DNA of 64,000 nt from contig NZ_GL890874.1 in assembly GCF_000211815.1 (NCBI RefSeq), forward strand, positions 92,313 through 156,312, read 5' to 3'. A model generated the notes under the pieces. The model did no database searches. It was given only the letters and a program-made list of their open reading frames with translations, and was not told the DNA's origin. Both the position numbers and the translations under genes were made by a program. Shown here piece by piece: positions 1 to 8,452 of this stretch (position 1 is its first letter; every line of letters starts with the position of its first letter). This DNA comes from Moorena producens 3L. Lineage in GTDB: Bacteria > Cyanobacteriota > Cyanobacteriia > Cyanobacteriales > Coleofasciculaceae.

Positions 1-735
1 CAGAGCCTATACTTAGAGAATGCCCGAAAGTTAGACTAACGGAACAGTAAGCATTCAGCCTAGAGCTATCAGCTATCCGCTGATTGAAGGTTGTCCAAGA
101 TAACTCATGTACTCGCTCCTCTCAGGAAAATTTCTAAGTTTTGCTTGATTGAAAAACTGACGGATTTTGTGCTGATAGCTCAATGCTTACAAGTAACAAA
201 TCTGGTTGACTGACTTTACTCCTAAAACCCTTGATTTTATGTAGAGAGCAGTTGAGGAGTAGCGAAACCAAAGCAAATTATTGCCAAGGTTGGTTTCACT
301 ATGTTAAAATAATCCCTGGCAGAGAAAAAATCACTCAACCAGGTAAAAAATTTACCGAAACAGCAATAAAATTGGCGTTGCTGAATTAAAGAATGAATGC
401 GCGATTATCTGGTTTTATGACAGCCCCCTAAATCCCCCAAGCGAGCAATCCCTCGCTTGGGGGACTTTGAGAGTTTTGTTCCCCCCAAGCGAGCAATCCC
501 TCGCTTGGGGGGCTAGGGTGTGTTTTCAAAGTTTTCCGCAAGATATTAGATCCCCCCCAGCCCCCCTTATTAAGGGGGGAGCCATACTCAAAGTCCCCCT
601 TTTTTAAGGGGGATTTAGGGGGATCTCCGAGGCAAGAAGACACGCCCTAGGCACTACAGGGGTAAGCAATCAGCTGACGACTGATAGCTGATTGCTGATA
701 GCTTACCTACAGGGTTAAAACCCTCTTCCTAAGAG
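1..735. repeat. Intergenic region with C-rich palindromic repeats
   Basis: No gene is supported here. Positions 428-513 hold two copies of a palindrome in which CCCCCAAGCGAG and CTCGCTTGGGGG flank the core CAATCC. Positions 541-625 hold related motifs of the type CCCCCTTATTAAGGGGG. The same families recur near 2226, 6750, 35636 and 49980. An apparent minus-strand frame over 428-643 is built entirely from these repeats. Positions 660-710 carry AGCTGAT-type heptamer units. Confidence 0.7.
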
Positions 736-1773
736 TTAGCTCAATTGGATATACTTGGGCTGTTCAAACATATGAACGGTGTCCACAAACCGAGCGGTCT
801 TGGACTGACTTGAAATAACTAGGCTTTGAGTCCGTGCTCCACCTTGGAAGAACCGAACCCCTTCCATCAGGGTTCCTGGGGTGATACCACAAGCAGCAAA
901 CAGTACGGTTTCACCAGAGGCTAGTTCTTCAGCATTGTAAACCTTATCGGGATCGGTAATCTTCATGCTTGCGAGCCGTTCAATGTTGCTTTCTTTGCTT
1001 TCCCCAATCAGACCAGTTTTCACGATGGCGGGATCGTAGATCAGCTGACCTTGGAAGTGTCCCCCTAAGGCACGCATTGCTGCTGCTGAGATTACCCCTT
1101 CTGGGGCAGCACCGATGCCCATCAAGGCATGGATATTGGTACCAGAAAAGGCACAGGAGATGGCGGCGGAAACATCACCGTCACTAATCAGTCGCACCCG
1201 AGCACCAGCTCCCCGGATTTCGTTGATCAAGTCCTTGTGACGGGAACGGTCCATCACAACTACCACCAGTTCATCAATGGAGCGCTCTAGACAATCGGAG
1301 AGGATTTGCAGATTTTCCGTTGCGGACTTGTTGATATCTACATGATTCTTGGCTTGGGGTGGTGCTGCCAGCTTCTTCATGTAGAAGTCAGGAGCAGCAA
1401 ATAGACCACCTTTCTCGGAAATAGCTAGCACTGCCATGGAACCGTTTTGCCCATAGGCCACTAGGTTGGTGCCTTCGCAGGGGTCAACCGCAATATCAAT
1501 TTCGATCAGTTCATCTGGGTTACAGAAGTTGGCAGCATCCTCTTGGGTGCAAATACCAACTTCTTCACCAATGTAGAGCATGGGAGCATCATCCCGCTCC
1601 CCTTCTCCAATTACAATGCGACCCCGCATATAGATCTTGTTCATCCGCTCCCGCATGGCTTCAACAGCCACTTCGTCAGCAGTGTCTTTCTCCCCTTTAC
1701 CCATCCATTTGGCGGATGCGATCGCAGCTTTTTCTACGACTTCTATAATTTCTAAACCTAGTGTATTTTCCAA
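736..1773 (-). CDS. glpX: Class II fructose-1,6-bisphosphatase / sedoheptulose-1,7-bisphosphatase
   Basis: This is the cyanobacterial dual-function FBPase/SBPase of the Calvin cycle and gluconeogenesis, acting in the cytosol on fructose-1,6- and sedoheptulose-1,7-bisphosphate. The 345-aa length is usual for the family. Seen directly: the N-terminal motif ending KWMGKGEK, the metal-binding stretch IGEGERDDAPMLYIGEEVG near residues 56-74, DPCEGTNL near residues 117-124, and the C-terminal GGARTQS segment. The start is TTG at 1773 (LENTLGLEI...); no better in-frame ATG lies at the conserved N-terminus, and non-ATG starts are known in this family. It stands alone, flanked on both sides by repeat-rich DNA. 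Confidence 0.96.
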   Translation of the reverse strand: MENTLGLEIIEVVEKAAIASAKWMGKGEKDTADEVAVEAMRERMNKIYMRGRIVIGEGERDDAPMLYIGEEVGICTQEDAANFCNPDELIEIDIAVDPCEGTNLVAYGQNGSMAVLAISEKGGLFAAPDFYMKKLAAPPQAKNHVDINKSATENLQILSDCLERSIDELVVVVMDRSRHKDLINEIRGAGARVRLISDGDVSAAISCAFSGTNIHALMGIGAAPEGVISAAAMRALGGHFQGQLIYDPAIVKTGLIGESKESNIERLASMKITDPDKVYNAEELASGETVLFAACGITPGTLMEGVRFFQGGARTQSLVISSQSKTARFVDTVHMFEQPKYIQLS

Positions 1774-1959
1774 AGCGCCCGTTCTCCCAAAAGCTAGATG
1801 AGCTTATTTTCTTAATTATTTGTTTACAGTTCTTAAGTCTATCAGAGCGTGGTATCTCGCAGAAGGGAACAGGGAATAGGGAATAGGGCACAGGGACTGA
1901 AATGCTTGTTTACTCTAGGGTTTGGGTTTGTGGAAACGGATGCGATCGCATCATCTTAG

Positions 1960-2036
1960 TTGCGTAGGGTGCGTTAGGGGGGCATCATTTTACCCCTCGT
2001 AGCCAGGCTTTGGATAGCCCACCCCGTAACGCACCA
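1960..2036. repeat. MITE-like repeat with GGTGCGTTA / TAACGCACC ends
   Basis: A ~77-bp unit opens with GTAGGGTGCGTTAGGG and closes with CCCCGTAACGCACCAC, giving short terminal inverted repeats around a 'cctcgtagccagg' interior. Related copies lie at about 7848-7930 and 56838-56925, with a partial one at 2137-2215. No coding capacity. The terminal inverted repeats and several copies suggest a non-autonomous mobile repeat. Confidence 0.6.
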
Positions 2037-2225
2037 CTGGGTCAAACAACTTTTAAGAGATGCACCCGGAAGGGGTGTATGGAAACGGTTGCGATCGCAT
2101 CACCCTAGGGAATCGGGCATCGGGAGTGACTGATGGTGGTGCGTTACGGGACGGGCTCTTTCAAGCAATGTCAAAAAGGGAGAACATCGAGAGCCCGTCC
2201 CTAACACACCCTACGCCTTTTCTCC

Positions 2226-2476
2226 CCTTATTAAGGGGGGTTAGGGGGGATCACCCACGCTGCCTATTCCTTCTTTGCCCCCTAAATCCCCCAATTCTGG
2301 GGGACTTTGACATCATTACTACCCAAAATTTTGGGGTTAGGGGGGATCACCCTTATTAAGGGGGGTTAGGGGGGATCACCCATCCTGCCTATTCCTTGTT
2401 TGCCCCCTAAATCCCCCAATTATGGGGGACTTTGACATCATTACTACCCAAAATTTTGGGGTTAGGGGGGATCACC
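2226..2476. repeat. Two-copy 125-bp tandem duplication of C-rich repeats
   Basis: The block running from the TTATTAAGGGGGG motif through 'tgcctattcctt' to 'ttttggggttagg' occurs twice head to tail with a period of about 125 bp (compare 2261 with 2386). The copies differ by only a few bases, so the duplication looks recent. An open plus-strand frame over 2060-2359 consists of this repeat and is not taken as a gene. Confidence 0.75.
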
Positions 2477-2484
2477 CACACGCG

Positions 2485-2694
2485 CTATTTCTTATTGCTC
2501 CAGTAGGGAAGCACCACTTGCAGCAATCTACTCAGGGCTAACAATAACATTGCTGTTGCCACAATGTTATTCGTTAAACTGTCCCCATCTTTGAGCCAGA
2601 GAGCAGGATTTTCGATTAGGGGCTGTGGTTGTTCCACTAATGCTATGGTGTCAACTACTTGGTTTTCAAGAATTTGCTGTTTGATGTCAGTCAT
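2485..2694 (-). CDS. Small single-span membrane protein of unknown function
   Basis: A 69-aa protein starting MTDIKQQILENQ. The ATG at 2694 is chosen over an upstream frame start at 2754 because AAAGGA lies a few bases before it. The N-terminal half is polar; residues ~42-60 form one hydrophobic helix (NIVATAMLLLALSRLLQVV) followed by a short basic tail ending NKK. I do not recognise a family. It ends right against the 125-bp repeat duplication and is divergent from the STAND gene at 2868, so the two may share the intervening control region with its palindrome. Confidence 0.55.
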   Translation of the reverse strand: MTDIKQQILENQVVDTIALVEQPQPLIENPALWLKDGDSLTNNIVATAMLLLALSRLLQVVLPYWSNKK

Positions 2695-2822
2695 AGGAAT
2701 CTTTTCCTTTAGTAACTGAAACCATCCTGACCTGAGGGTAGTGTCCAAAAGCAACAGCTAAGTTTAGGGTACCTACAACCACCGTATATCAAGGCTAGAC
2801 TAGTTGAGGGTAGCTTCTTCAA

Positions 2823-2838
2823 TTGAGGGTACCCTCAA
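2823..2838. promoter_or_regulatory. Perfect 16-bp palindrome upstream of STAND gene (candidate operator)
   Basis: TTGAGGGTACCCTCAA is a perfect inverted repeat 29 bp before the ATG at 2868. A half-site GTTGAGGGTAG lies at 2801-2811, and related TTTAGGGTACC sequence is near 2763. Symmetry and repetition in a divergent intergenic region suggest a regulator binding site. No regulator for it was identified in the window. Confidence 0.45.
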
Positions 2839-2867
2839 CTTTTTTTTCTTGCCCATCTCTGAATCGC

Positions 2868-5800
2868 ATGCCAAGACGTACTTTAGGTCCTACTGTAAAA
2901 AAAAGAGCACTGCGTCTATTTGAAGCATTAGTTTCCTTTGCCCAAGACATCGCTAATCAGGGGAATCGAGATATTAAATTCTCTTGGAAAGGAAAAACCT
3001 CAACTCATCCAAAACTAGTAATTGAAACTCAGACCAGATTTCTAATCCAACTCACCAAGAAGGATAACTATCCAGGTAGTCTCAGCAAGGCTCAAGTAGT
3101 AGAAGCGTTGCAGCGGATGGAAGACTTCTTAGGAATTTTAGAAGACAACCGTGTCAAGAAGAAGGGAAAGGATGAAAGGCATTTTACCCTAACACTCTAC
3201 TGCCAAGACCTAGCCACAAACCTAGAAAAATTTAATCAACAGTGGGACAATAAACGTCCAGATAAATCCAAACAGCAAGAACTAGCAACTGCTACTACTC
3301 CTGCCAAAACCTGCCAAGCTCTTAGTCCTAAGCCAGGAGTTCCCTTCCAAGCCCCATACCCACCAGCTTACTTTATCCAGCGCCCAGAGGTAAGCCAATC
3401 CCTCAAGCAATCCTTACTATCAGAGCAGACAGCCAAGACCGGCACTCTGGTGGTTAGCGCTATTTATGGTTTAGGGGGGATTGGTAAATCTACCTTGGCT
3501 CGTGCTATTGCCCATGATCCAGAGGTACAAAGTCATTTTCCCGATGGTATTCTGTGGGCTACCTTGGGTCAGCAGCCAGACTTGCTGTCTTTCCTGAGCA
3601 GTTGGATCCAAGCACTGGGCGACCATGACTACAAACCCACTAATACTAATGCTGCTTCTAGACATTTACAAACCTTGCTGTTTGACAAGGCTACGTTGCT
3701 AGTAGTAGATGACGCTTGGAACCCAGACCATGTTGAACCGTTTCGGATTGGTGGTGCTAAGTGCCGGGTGTTAGTGACGACTCGTGAAGCTCAAATTGTG
3801 GGAGTCACTCGCTATGATTTAGATGTGATGAATCCCTCACAAGCCTTAGGGTTACTGGAAGAGTATGGGGGTTCTAAACTCCAGGGGTCAGACCGTAAAC
3901 AAGCCCAAGCCCTAGCCACAACAGTGGGCTACTTACCCCTAGCCCTGGAGTTAGCGGCAGCACAAATAGCCGATGGTATTTCCTGGCAGGAGTTACTCAC
4001 TGACCTGCAAGAAGAAATTGCCCTGTTGGAAACCTTAGATTTACCTGGTGCCGAAGAGATTATTGATGAAAAGCGACGCAAGCACTACAGCCTAGTGGCA
4101 TCCTTTAATCTCAGTCTACGGCGACTACCACCAGGAAAATTTCAGCAATTTGCCTGGTTTGGTGTCTTGCCAGAAGATGTCTCGATTACTCCGGCTTTAG
4201 GCACAACCTTGTGGGATGTTGGTGCTAGGGAGGCCAGAAAGACCTTACAGTATTTTAAATCTAAAGCTCTACTGCTCTCTGGTAAATCCACTAATGATAC
4301 TCGCACCTATCAGCTCCATGACTTAGTCCATGACATGGCGCGTCGGTTGCTAACTTCTCAAGCAGCTACAGGGGGAGAAGTAAGCTTACCGGGTTTGGGA
4401 TTAACCTGGCCCCAAGCCCATGGTCAACTCCTAGAGCGCTATCGCCAAAAAACCCAAAACGGGTTATGGCACACCCTACCGGATGATGGCTATAGTCACA
4501 GTTATCTGACCTGGCATTTAGAAAAAGCGGGTTGTATAGAGGAAGTACACCAGCTGCTGCAGGAGGAAACAGCAGGGGGGCGTAATGGTTGGTATGAAAC
4601 TGGTGAACGTTTGGGTCAACTGGGGGGCTTTGTCAAGGATGTGGCCAAGGCTTGGCAGTTAGCAGAAGAGGCTTTTTCCTCTTCACCAACTTGTTCCATT
4701 AGTTTGCAGTGCCGTTATGCCTTGATGGTTTCTTCTGTGAGTAGTTTGCTAGGGCATATTCCAGGAGAGTTGATGGCAGCCCTGGTAGAGAAACAGGTGT
4801 GGACTCCAGTTCAGGCTTTGGCTTATGTTAAACAAATACAAGATCCTGTTAGTCGAGCTAATGCCCTCAGAGAGCTAGCCCCAAGGTTACCGGAAACATT
4901 ACTCTCAGAAGCCCTCAAAATCGCACAGGCCATTACCGATGAGTCGAGCCGAGCTAGAGCTCTCAGAGAACTAGTACTATATTTGCCCGAAAGCATACTC
5001 CCAGAAGCGCTAGAAGTAACACGAGCAATTACTGATCAGTCCAGCCGAGCCTATGGCCTCAGAAAACTAGCAATACGTTTGCCGGAAATCTTATCAGAAG
5101 CCCTAGAAGCCGCACGAGCCCTTACCGATAACATAGATCGAGCCGATGCCCTCACAGGACTAGCACCACAGCTGCCGGAAGTCTTATCAGAAGCCCTAGA
5201 TGCGGCACGAGCCCTTACCGATAACATAGATCGAGCCGATGCCCTGATTAGGCTAGCACCACAGTTGCCTCAAATCTTACCAGAAGCCCTAGATGCGGCA
5301 CGAGCCCTTACCGATCACAAAGACCGAGCCTATGCCCTCAGAGCACTAGCACCACAGTTGCCGGAAATTTTACCAGAAGCCCTAGATGCGGCACGAGCCC
5401 TTACCGATCACAAAGACCGAGCCCATGCCCTTAGTTACCTAGCGCCACAGTTGTCGGAAAACTTGCTCCCACAAGCCCTAGAAGCAGCACGAGGGATCAC
5501 CAATGAGTCAAACCGAGCCCATGCCCTGAGCGCACTAGCACCACATTTGCCGAAAATTTTATCAGAAGCCCTAGAAGCCGCACGAGCCATTACCGATCCG
5601 TGGAACCGAGCCAATGCCCTATGTCAACTAGCACCATATTTGCCGGAAATTTTACCAGAAGCCCTAGAACTCATAGGGGCAATTAGAAGTAAAATACAAC
5701 ATTGGGATAGTGGAATAACAATACTAAACGAGTCGGGAAAAGCTAGTATCCTAAGAAAACTAGCACCATATTTGTCCAAAAAACTACTATCACAAGCTCT

Positions 5801-6635
5801 AGAAGTCGCACAGTCAATTGCCGATGACAAAGACCGAGTCTATGCCCTGAGTGAAATAGCACTACATTTACCAGAAATTCTACCAGAAGCTCTAAAAGTA
5901 GCACAGTCAATTACCCATAACCAAGACCGAGCCGATGCCCTGATTAAACTAGCACCACAGATGCCAGAAATTCTACCAGAAGCCCTGGAAATGGCACGGG
6001 AATTTACCGATCCGTGGAACCGAGCCAATGCCCTGATTGAACTAGCACCATATTTGCCAGAAAGCCTCTTCCCACAAGCCCTAGAAGCCGCAGCAGCCAT
6101 TACCGATCCGTGGAACCGAGCCAATGCCCTGATTGAACTAGCACCATATTTGCCAGAAAGCCTCTTCCCACAAGCCCTAGAAGCCGCAGCAGCCATTACC
6201 GATCCGTGGAACCGAGCCAATGCCCTGAGGGCACTAGCATCACATTTTCCTCAAATCTTACCAGAAGCCCTAGAACCCGCAGCAGCCATTACCGATAAGA
6301 GAAAGCGAGCTGAGAGAAAGCGAGCAAGTCCCCAGATAATAATACTACCACAGTTGCCCGTGCTACTACCAAAAGCCCTCGAAGTAGCACGGGCAATTCA
6401 GTCTGAGTATCATCGAGCCGATGTTTTCAATGAACTAATCAAAAATCCTGGCTTATCCCTCCAAGATGACGTTTCCCTTTGGCAAGAGTTTCTTCACACC
6501 TTTGCTTGTCGCGATCGTGAGGACTTCTTAATATACTTGGTTGATCTCAGTCCAACTATTATCTCTTTGGGAGGCAAGGAAGCTCTGGCTGCAATTGTTG
6601 AAGCGATTAAGGATGTAAGTCGGTGGTGGCCCTAG
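2868..6635 (+). CDS. NB-ARC STAND ATPase with 17-unit alpha-solenoid (NLR-like)
   Basis: A 1255-aa predicted signal-transduction ATPase with tripartite layout. Residues ~1-130 are a basic, helical N-terminal domain that I cannot assign. The NB-ARC core has P-loop GLGGIGKST (201-209), Walker B LLVVDDAW (D281/D282), VLVTTRE, GYLPLALELAA and a late MHD-like LHDLVHDMA. Residues ~650-1185 are about 17 tandem units of 31-32 residues of the type ALxxARAITDxxDRAxALxxLAPxLPEILPE, predicted to form a helical solenoid that senses a ligand. Two units near 6010-6215 are almost identical at DNA level. The frame opens at TTG 2823 inside a palindrome; ATG 2868 (MPRRTLG) is preferred. Such proteins are often defence-related, but the role here is inference. 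Confidence 0.85.
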   Translation: MPRRTLGPTVKKRALRLFEALVSFAQDIANQGNRDIKFSWKGKTSTHPKLVIETQTRFLIQLTKKDNYPGSLSKAQVVEALQRMEDFLGILEDNRVKKKGKDERHFTLTLYCQDLATNLEKFNQQWDNKRPDKSKQQELATATTPAKTCQALSPKPGVPFQAPYPPAYFIQRPEVSQSLKQSLLSEQTAKTGTLVVSAIYGLGGIGKSTLARAIAHDPEVQSHFPDGILWATLGQQPDLLSFLSSWIQALGDHDYKPTNTNAASRHLQTLLFDKATLLVVDDAWNPDHVEPFRIGGAKCRVLVTTREAQIVGVTRYDLDVMNPSQALGLLEEYGGSKLQGSDRKQAQALATTVGYLPLALELAAAQIADGISWQELLTDLQEEIALLETLDLPGAEEIIDEKRRKHYSLVASFNLSLRRLPPGKFQQFAWFGVLPEDVSITPALGTTLWDVGAREARKTLQYFKSKALLLSGKSTNDTRTYQLHDLVHDMARRLLTSQAATGGEVSLPGLGLTWPQAHGQLLERYRQKTQNGLWHTLPDDGYSHSYLTWHLEKAGCIEEVHQLLQEETAGGRNGWYETGERLGQLGGFVKDVAKAWQLAEEAFSSSPTCSISLQCRYALMVSSVSSLLGHIPGELMAALVEKQVWTPVQALAYVKQIQDPVSRANALRELAPRLPETLLSEALKIAQAITDESSRARALRELVLYLPESILPEALEVTRAITDQSSRAYGLRKLAIRLPEILSEALEAARALTDNIDRADALTGLAPQLPEVLSEALDAARALTDNIDRADALIRLAPQLPQILPEALDAARALTDHKDRAYALRALAPQLPEILPEALDAARALTDHKDRAHALSYLAPQLSENLLPQALEAARGITNESNRAHALSALAPHLPKILSEALEAARAITDPWNRANALCQLAPYLPEILPEALELIGAIRSKIQHWDSGITILNESGKASILRKLAPYLSKKLLSQALEVAQSIADDKDRVYALSEIALHLPEILPEALKVAQSITHNQDRADALIKLAPQMPEILPEALEMAREFTDPWNRANALIELAPYLPESLFPQALEAAAAITDPWNRANALIELAPYLPESLFPQALEAAAAITDPWNRANALRALASHFPQILPEALEPAAAITDKRKRAERKRASPQIIILPQLPVLLPKALEVARAIQSEYHRADVFNELIKNPGLSLQDDVSLWQEFLHTFACRDREDFLIYLVDLSPTIISLGGKEALAAIVEAIKDVSRWWP

Positions 6636-6805
6636 AGTGGAAAGTGTGGGGAGATTTGTATTAAGGGTAATTATCTGGAGATGATATCAAAAAGCTTTAA
6701 AAATAGAGGTTTTATAAATTATCGGCTTTGCTGATTATGGGTATGATTTTGCCCCCCTAGCCCCCCAATTTTGGGGGGAACAAAACTCTCTTGCGTCCCC
6801 CTGAA

Positions 6806-6959
6806 TTGATACCGTTGGCGAAATTAATATTTGTTTACACAAGGGTAGAAGATGGGTAACTTTAAGTTCATGCTCCCCCAGAATTGGGGGTTGGGGGGCT
6901 ATAAAGACTGCTGTCTTCAGGCTGATATTTCTAAATGTTAAATTCGCCAACGGTATCAA
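6806..6959. repeat. 154-bp element with 27-bp imperfect terminal inverted repeats
   Basis: The left end opens TTGATACCGTTGGCGAA at 6806 and the right end closes TTCGCCAACGGTATCAA at 6959. The arms match over about 27 bp with a few mismatches. The interior holds C-rich repeat motifs and no gene. It looks like a MITE or decayed insertion; no clear target duplication was seen. The rest of 6636-7424 holds C-rich motifs, AT-rich sequence and, at 7147-7172, a reverse copy of the GTTCGCGTAGCGTGGCC palindrome. Confidence 0.6.
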
Positions 6960-7424
6960 AGTTTGGGAACCAACGGGGGCTTGATAAAAACCAGACTATC
7001 TCAAATTATACCTAAATTAAGGAACGCCTAATTATTTATATATGGTTTTTGTAACCATTATTACAACCATTAATAACTAGTATTTTAAAACAAATAATTA
7101 AACCAAATACTGATTTATAATAAAGTAAGCATTCAGCAGTCAGCCGTTGGCCGTAGGCCACGCTACGCGAACAGCAGTCAGCTTAAAATAAACCTATAAC
7201 GATAAAATTTAATAGTGCGAGATTAATGAGAATTTAAAGTTTGGGTAGTCCATGGATCATGGCACAGGTTTCGAGCCTGATAGCTGATAGCTAATAGCTG
7301 TTCGCTGATAGCTGACATATAAACACCAAAACTTATCCTATTTCTTTCCTTTTTCTTAATTTAAACTATCCCCTAACCATGCTATATCCTTAAATAGGAT
7401 TCAACAACATAGGATTAACCAACA

Positions 7425-7739
7425 ATGCTGGATTTTCTCAATCCCATCCTAGGACGCAACCCAGAACAGATGAAAGCCAATGTAGAAATTTACACCTGGC
7501 AAGCCTGCCCCTTCTGTATCCGAGCCAAGCTATTGCTATGGTGGAAAGGAGTTGACTACACCGAGTATAAAATCGATGGGGACGACAATGCCAGAAACCA
7601 GATGGCGGAACGAGCCAACGGAGGTCGAACGGTACCCCAAATTTTTATCAATAACCAACACATTGGCGGTTGCGATGAGTTGTATGATTTAGACGGTAAG
7701 GGACAATTGGAATCTTTGCTAACTCAGGCAGCGGGCTAA
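7425..7739 (+). CDS. grxC: Glutaredoxin 3 family protein
   Basis: A 104-aa cytosolic thiol-disulfide oxidoreductase that uses glutathione to reduce protein disulfides or mixed disulfides. The active-site motif CPFC is at residues 28-31 (YTWQACPFC). The GSH-binding TVPQIF and GGCDEL segments follow near residues 69 and 82, in family order. The ATG at 7425 (MLDFLNPILGR) adds a short N-terminal extension before the KANVEIYTW core; I believe this extension is common in cyanobacterial homologues. An internal start at MKANVEIY is possible. It is monocistronic between repeat-rich spacers. Confidence 0.93.
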   Translation: MLDFLNPILGRNPEQMKANVEIYTWQACPFCIRAKLLLWWKGVDYTEYKIDGDDNARNQMAERANGGRTVPQIFINNQHIGGCDELYDLDGKGQLESLLTQAAG

Positions 7740-8127
7740 TTTTTAGGTTGAAGGTTAGTTGGTTGAAAGTTGAAGGTTGGAGGTTAGTTGGTTGGAGGGT
7801 TAAGGTTGAAGGGTTAGTAAGCATTCAGTAGGTTGAAGGTTGAAGGCGTAGGGTGTGTTAGGGGCGGACTTGCCCTTATTTTTCGCCTCGTAGCCAGGGT
7901 TGAGATAGTCTGCCCCGTAACGCACCACCAAAAGGCTGGCCCTGATTTTCCACCTCTTTGCCAGTTTTGGGAAAGCCTGTCCGAGGCAGGAAACGGGCAA
8001 GATGCCCGTTCCACCCACCGGGTCAAACAGTAACAATCGGATACAGTTGAAAGTTAATTGGTTGAAGGTTAGTTGGTTGCAGGGTTAAGGTTGAGTGGTT
8101 AAGCTTTCAGGGTGAATCAAGATAGTG
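7740..8127. repeat. Intergenic GGTTGAA-type heptamer arrays and GGTGCGTTA repeat
   Basis: 7745-7840 and 8040-8110 contain degenerate GGTTGAA/AGGTTAGTT units. 7848-7930 is a copy of the GGTGCGTTA...TAACGCACC repeat. No gene is supported; the open frames on both strands across 7800-8036 are built from these repeats. Confidence 0.6.
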
Positions 8128-8212
8128 AAACAGGAAAGTAACAAGCGAGAGTTAGCCACCTAATTTATTGGGTGGGCGTGGAGCGTGCCGGGATTTATCC
8201 CGGCTATCGTGT

Positions 8213-8389
8213 TTAAGGTAGTTTTCCATTCCTTCCTAGGTACTCCATGAACTCAGACAAGCTCAAGCCAGAAGACTCTGCCATATTTTTAATATTTCCC
8301 CAAGCTATTTTTGTAACCTTAACACTGTAAGTCTTTTTGCTTTCCTCATAGATACTTGGTCTCCCGACTCTTCTCTTTTTTTCTGGCAT
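8213..8389 (-). CDS. Small ribbon-helix-helix-like protein of TnpB element 1
   Basis: A 58-aa protein starting MPEKKRRVGRPS. After an AT-hook-like basic patch (RRVGRPS) comes a predicted strand (KTYSVKVTKIAW) and two helices (NIKNMAESSG, SLSEFMEYLGRN), the order expected of a ribbon-helix-helix DNA-binding fold. The frame extends upstream to 8473, but the ATG at 8389 is conserved with the 59-aa homologue in element 2 (46279-46458). It is divergent from tnpB with a 63-bp spacer holding the tnpB promoter, so it may repress tnpB or act at element ends; that is inference. It was recognised by comparison of the two elements. Confidence 0.7.
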   Translation of the reverse strand: MPEKKRRVGRPSIYEESKKTYSVKVTKIAWGNIKNMAESSGLSLSEFMEYLGRNGKLP

Positions 8390-8393
8390 ATGT

Positions 8394-8422
8394 TTGACCC
8401 ATTCATTACGGTAGTATATAAT
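8394..8422 (+). promoter_or_regulatory. Sigma-70-type promoter of tnpB copy 1
   Basis: TTGACC and TATAAT are separated by 17 bp, 31 bp before the tnpB ATG. The element-2 promoter has TTGACA and TATAAT with the same 17-bp spacing. The 3' sequence ACAGCAAAAGGTCGATGCA up to the ATG is conserved between elements and includes a Shine-Dalgarno-like AAAGG. Confidence 0.7.
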
Positions 8423-8452
8423 TAAATTAGCACAGCAAAAGGTCGATGCAAT

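Noticed and set aside
428..643. Minus-strand 71-codon frame rich in Pro, Ser and Gly
   Set aside because: Built from the C-rich palindromes that occur at several unrelated loci.
2060..2359. Plus-strand 99-codon frame
   Set aside because: Runs through a GGTGCGTTA repeat and the 125-bp duplication; no conserved sequence.
5840..6220. 126-codon minus-strand open frame with repeated ARFHGSVMAAAASRACGKR
   Set aside because: It is the antisense shadow of the NB-ARC solenoid repeats; the plus-strand frame has clear STAND motifs and a continuous 1255-aa product.
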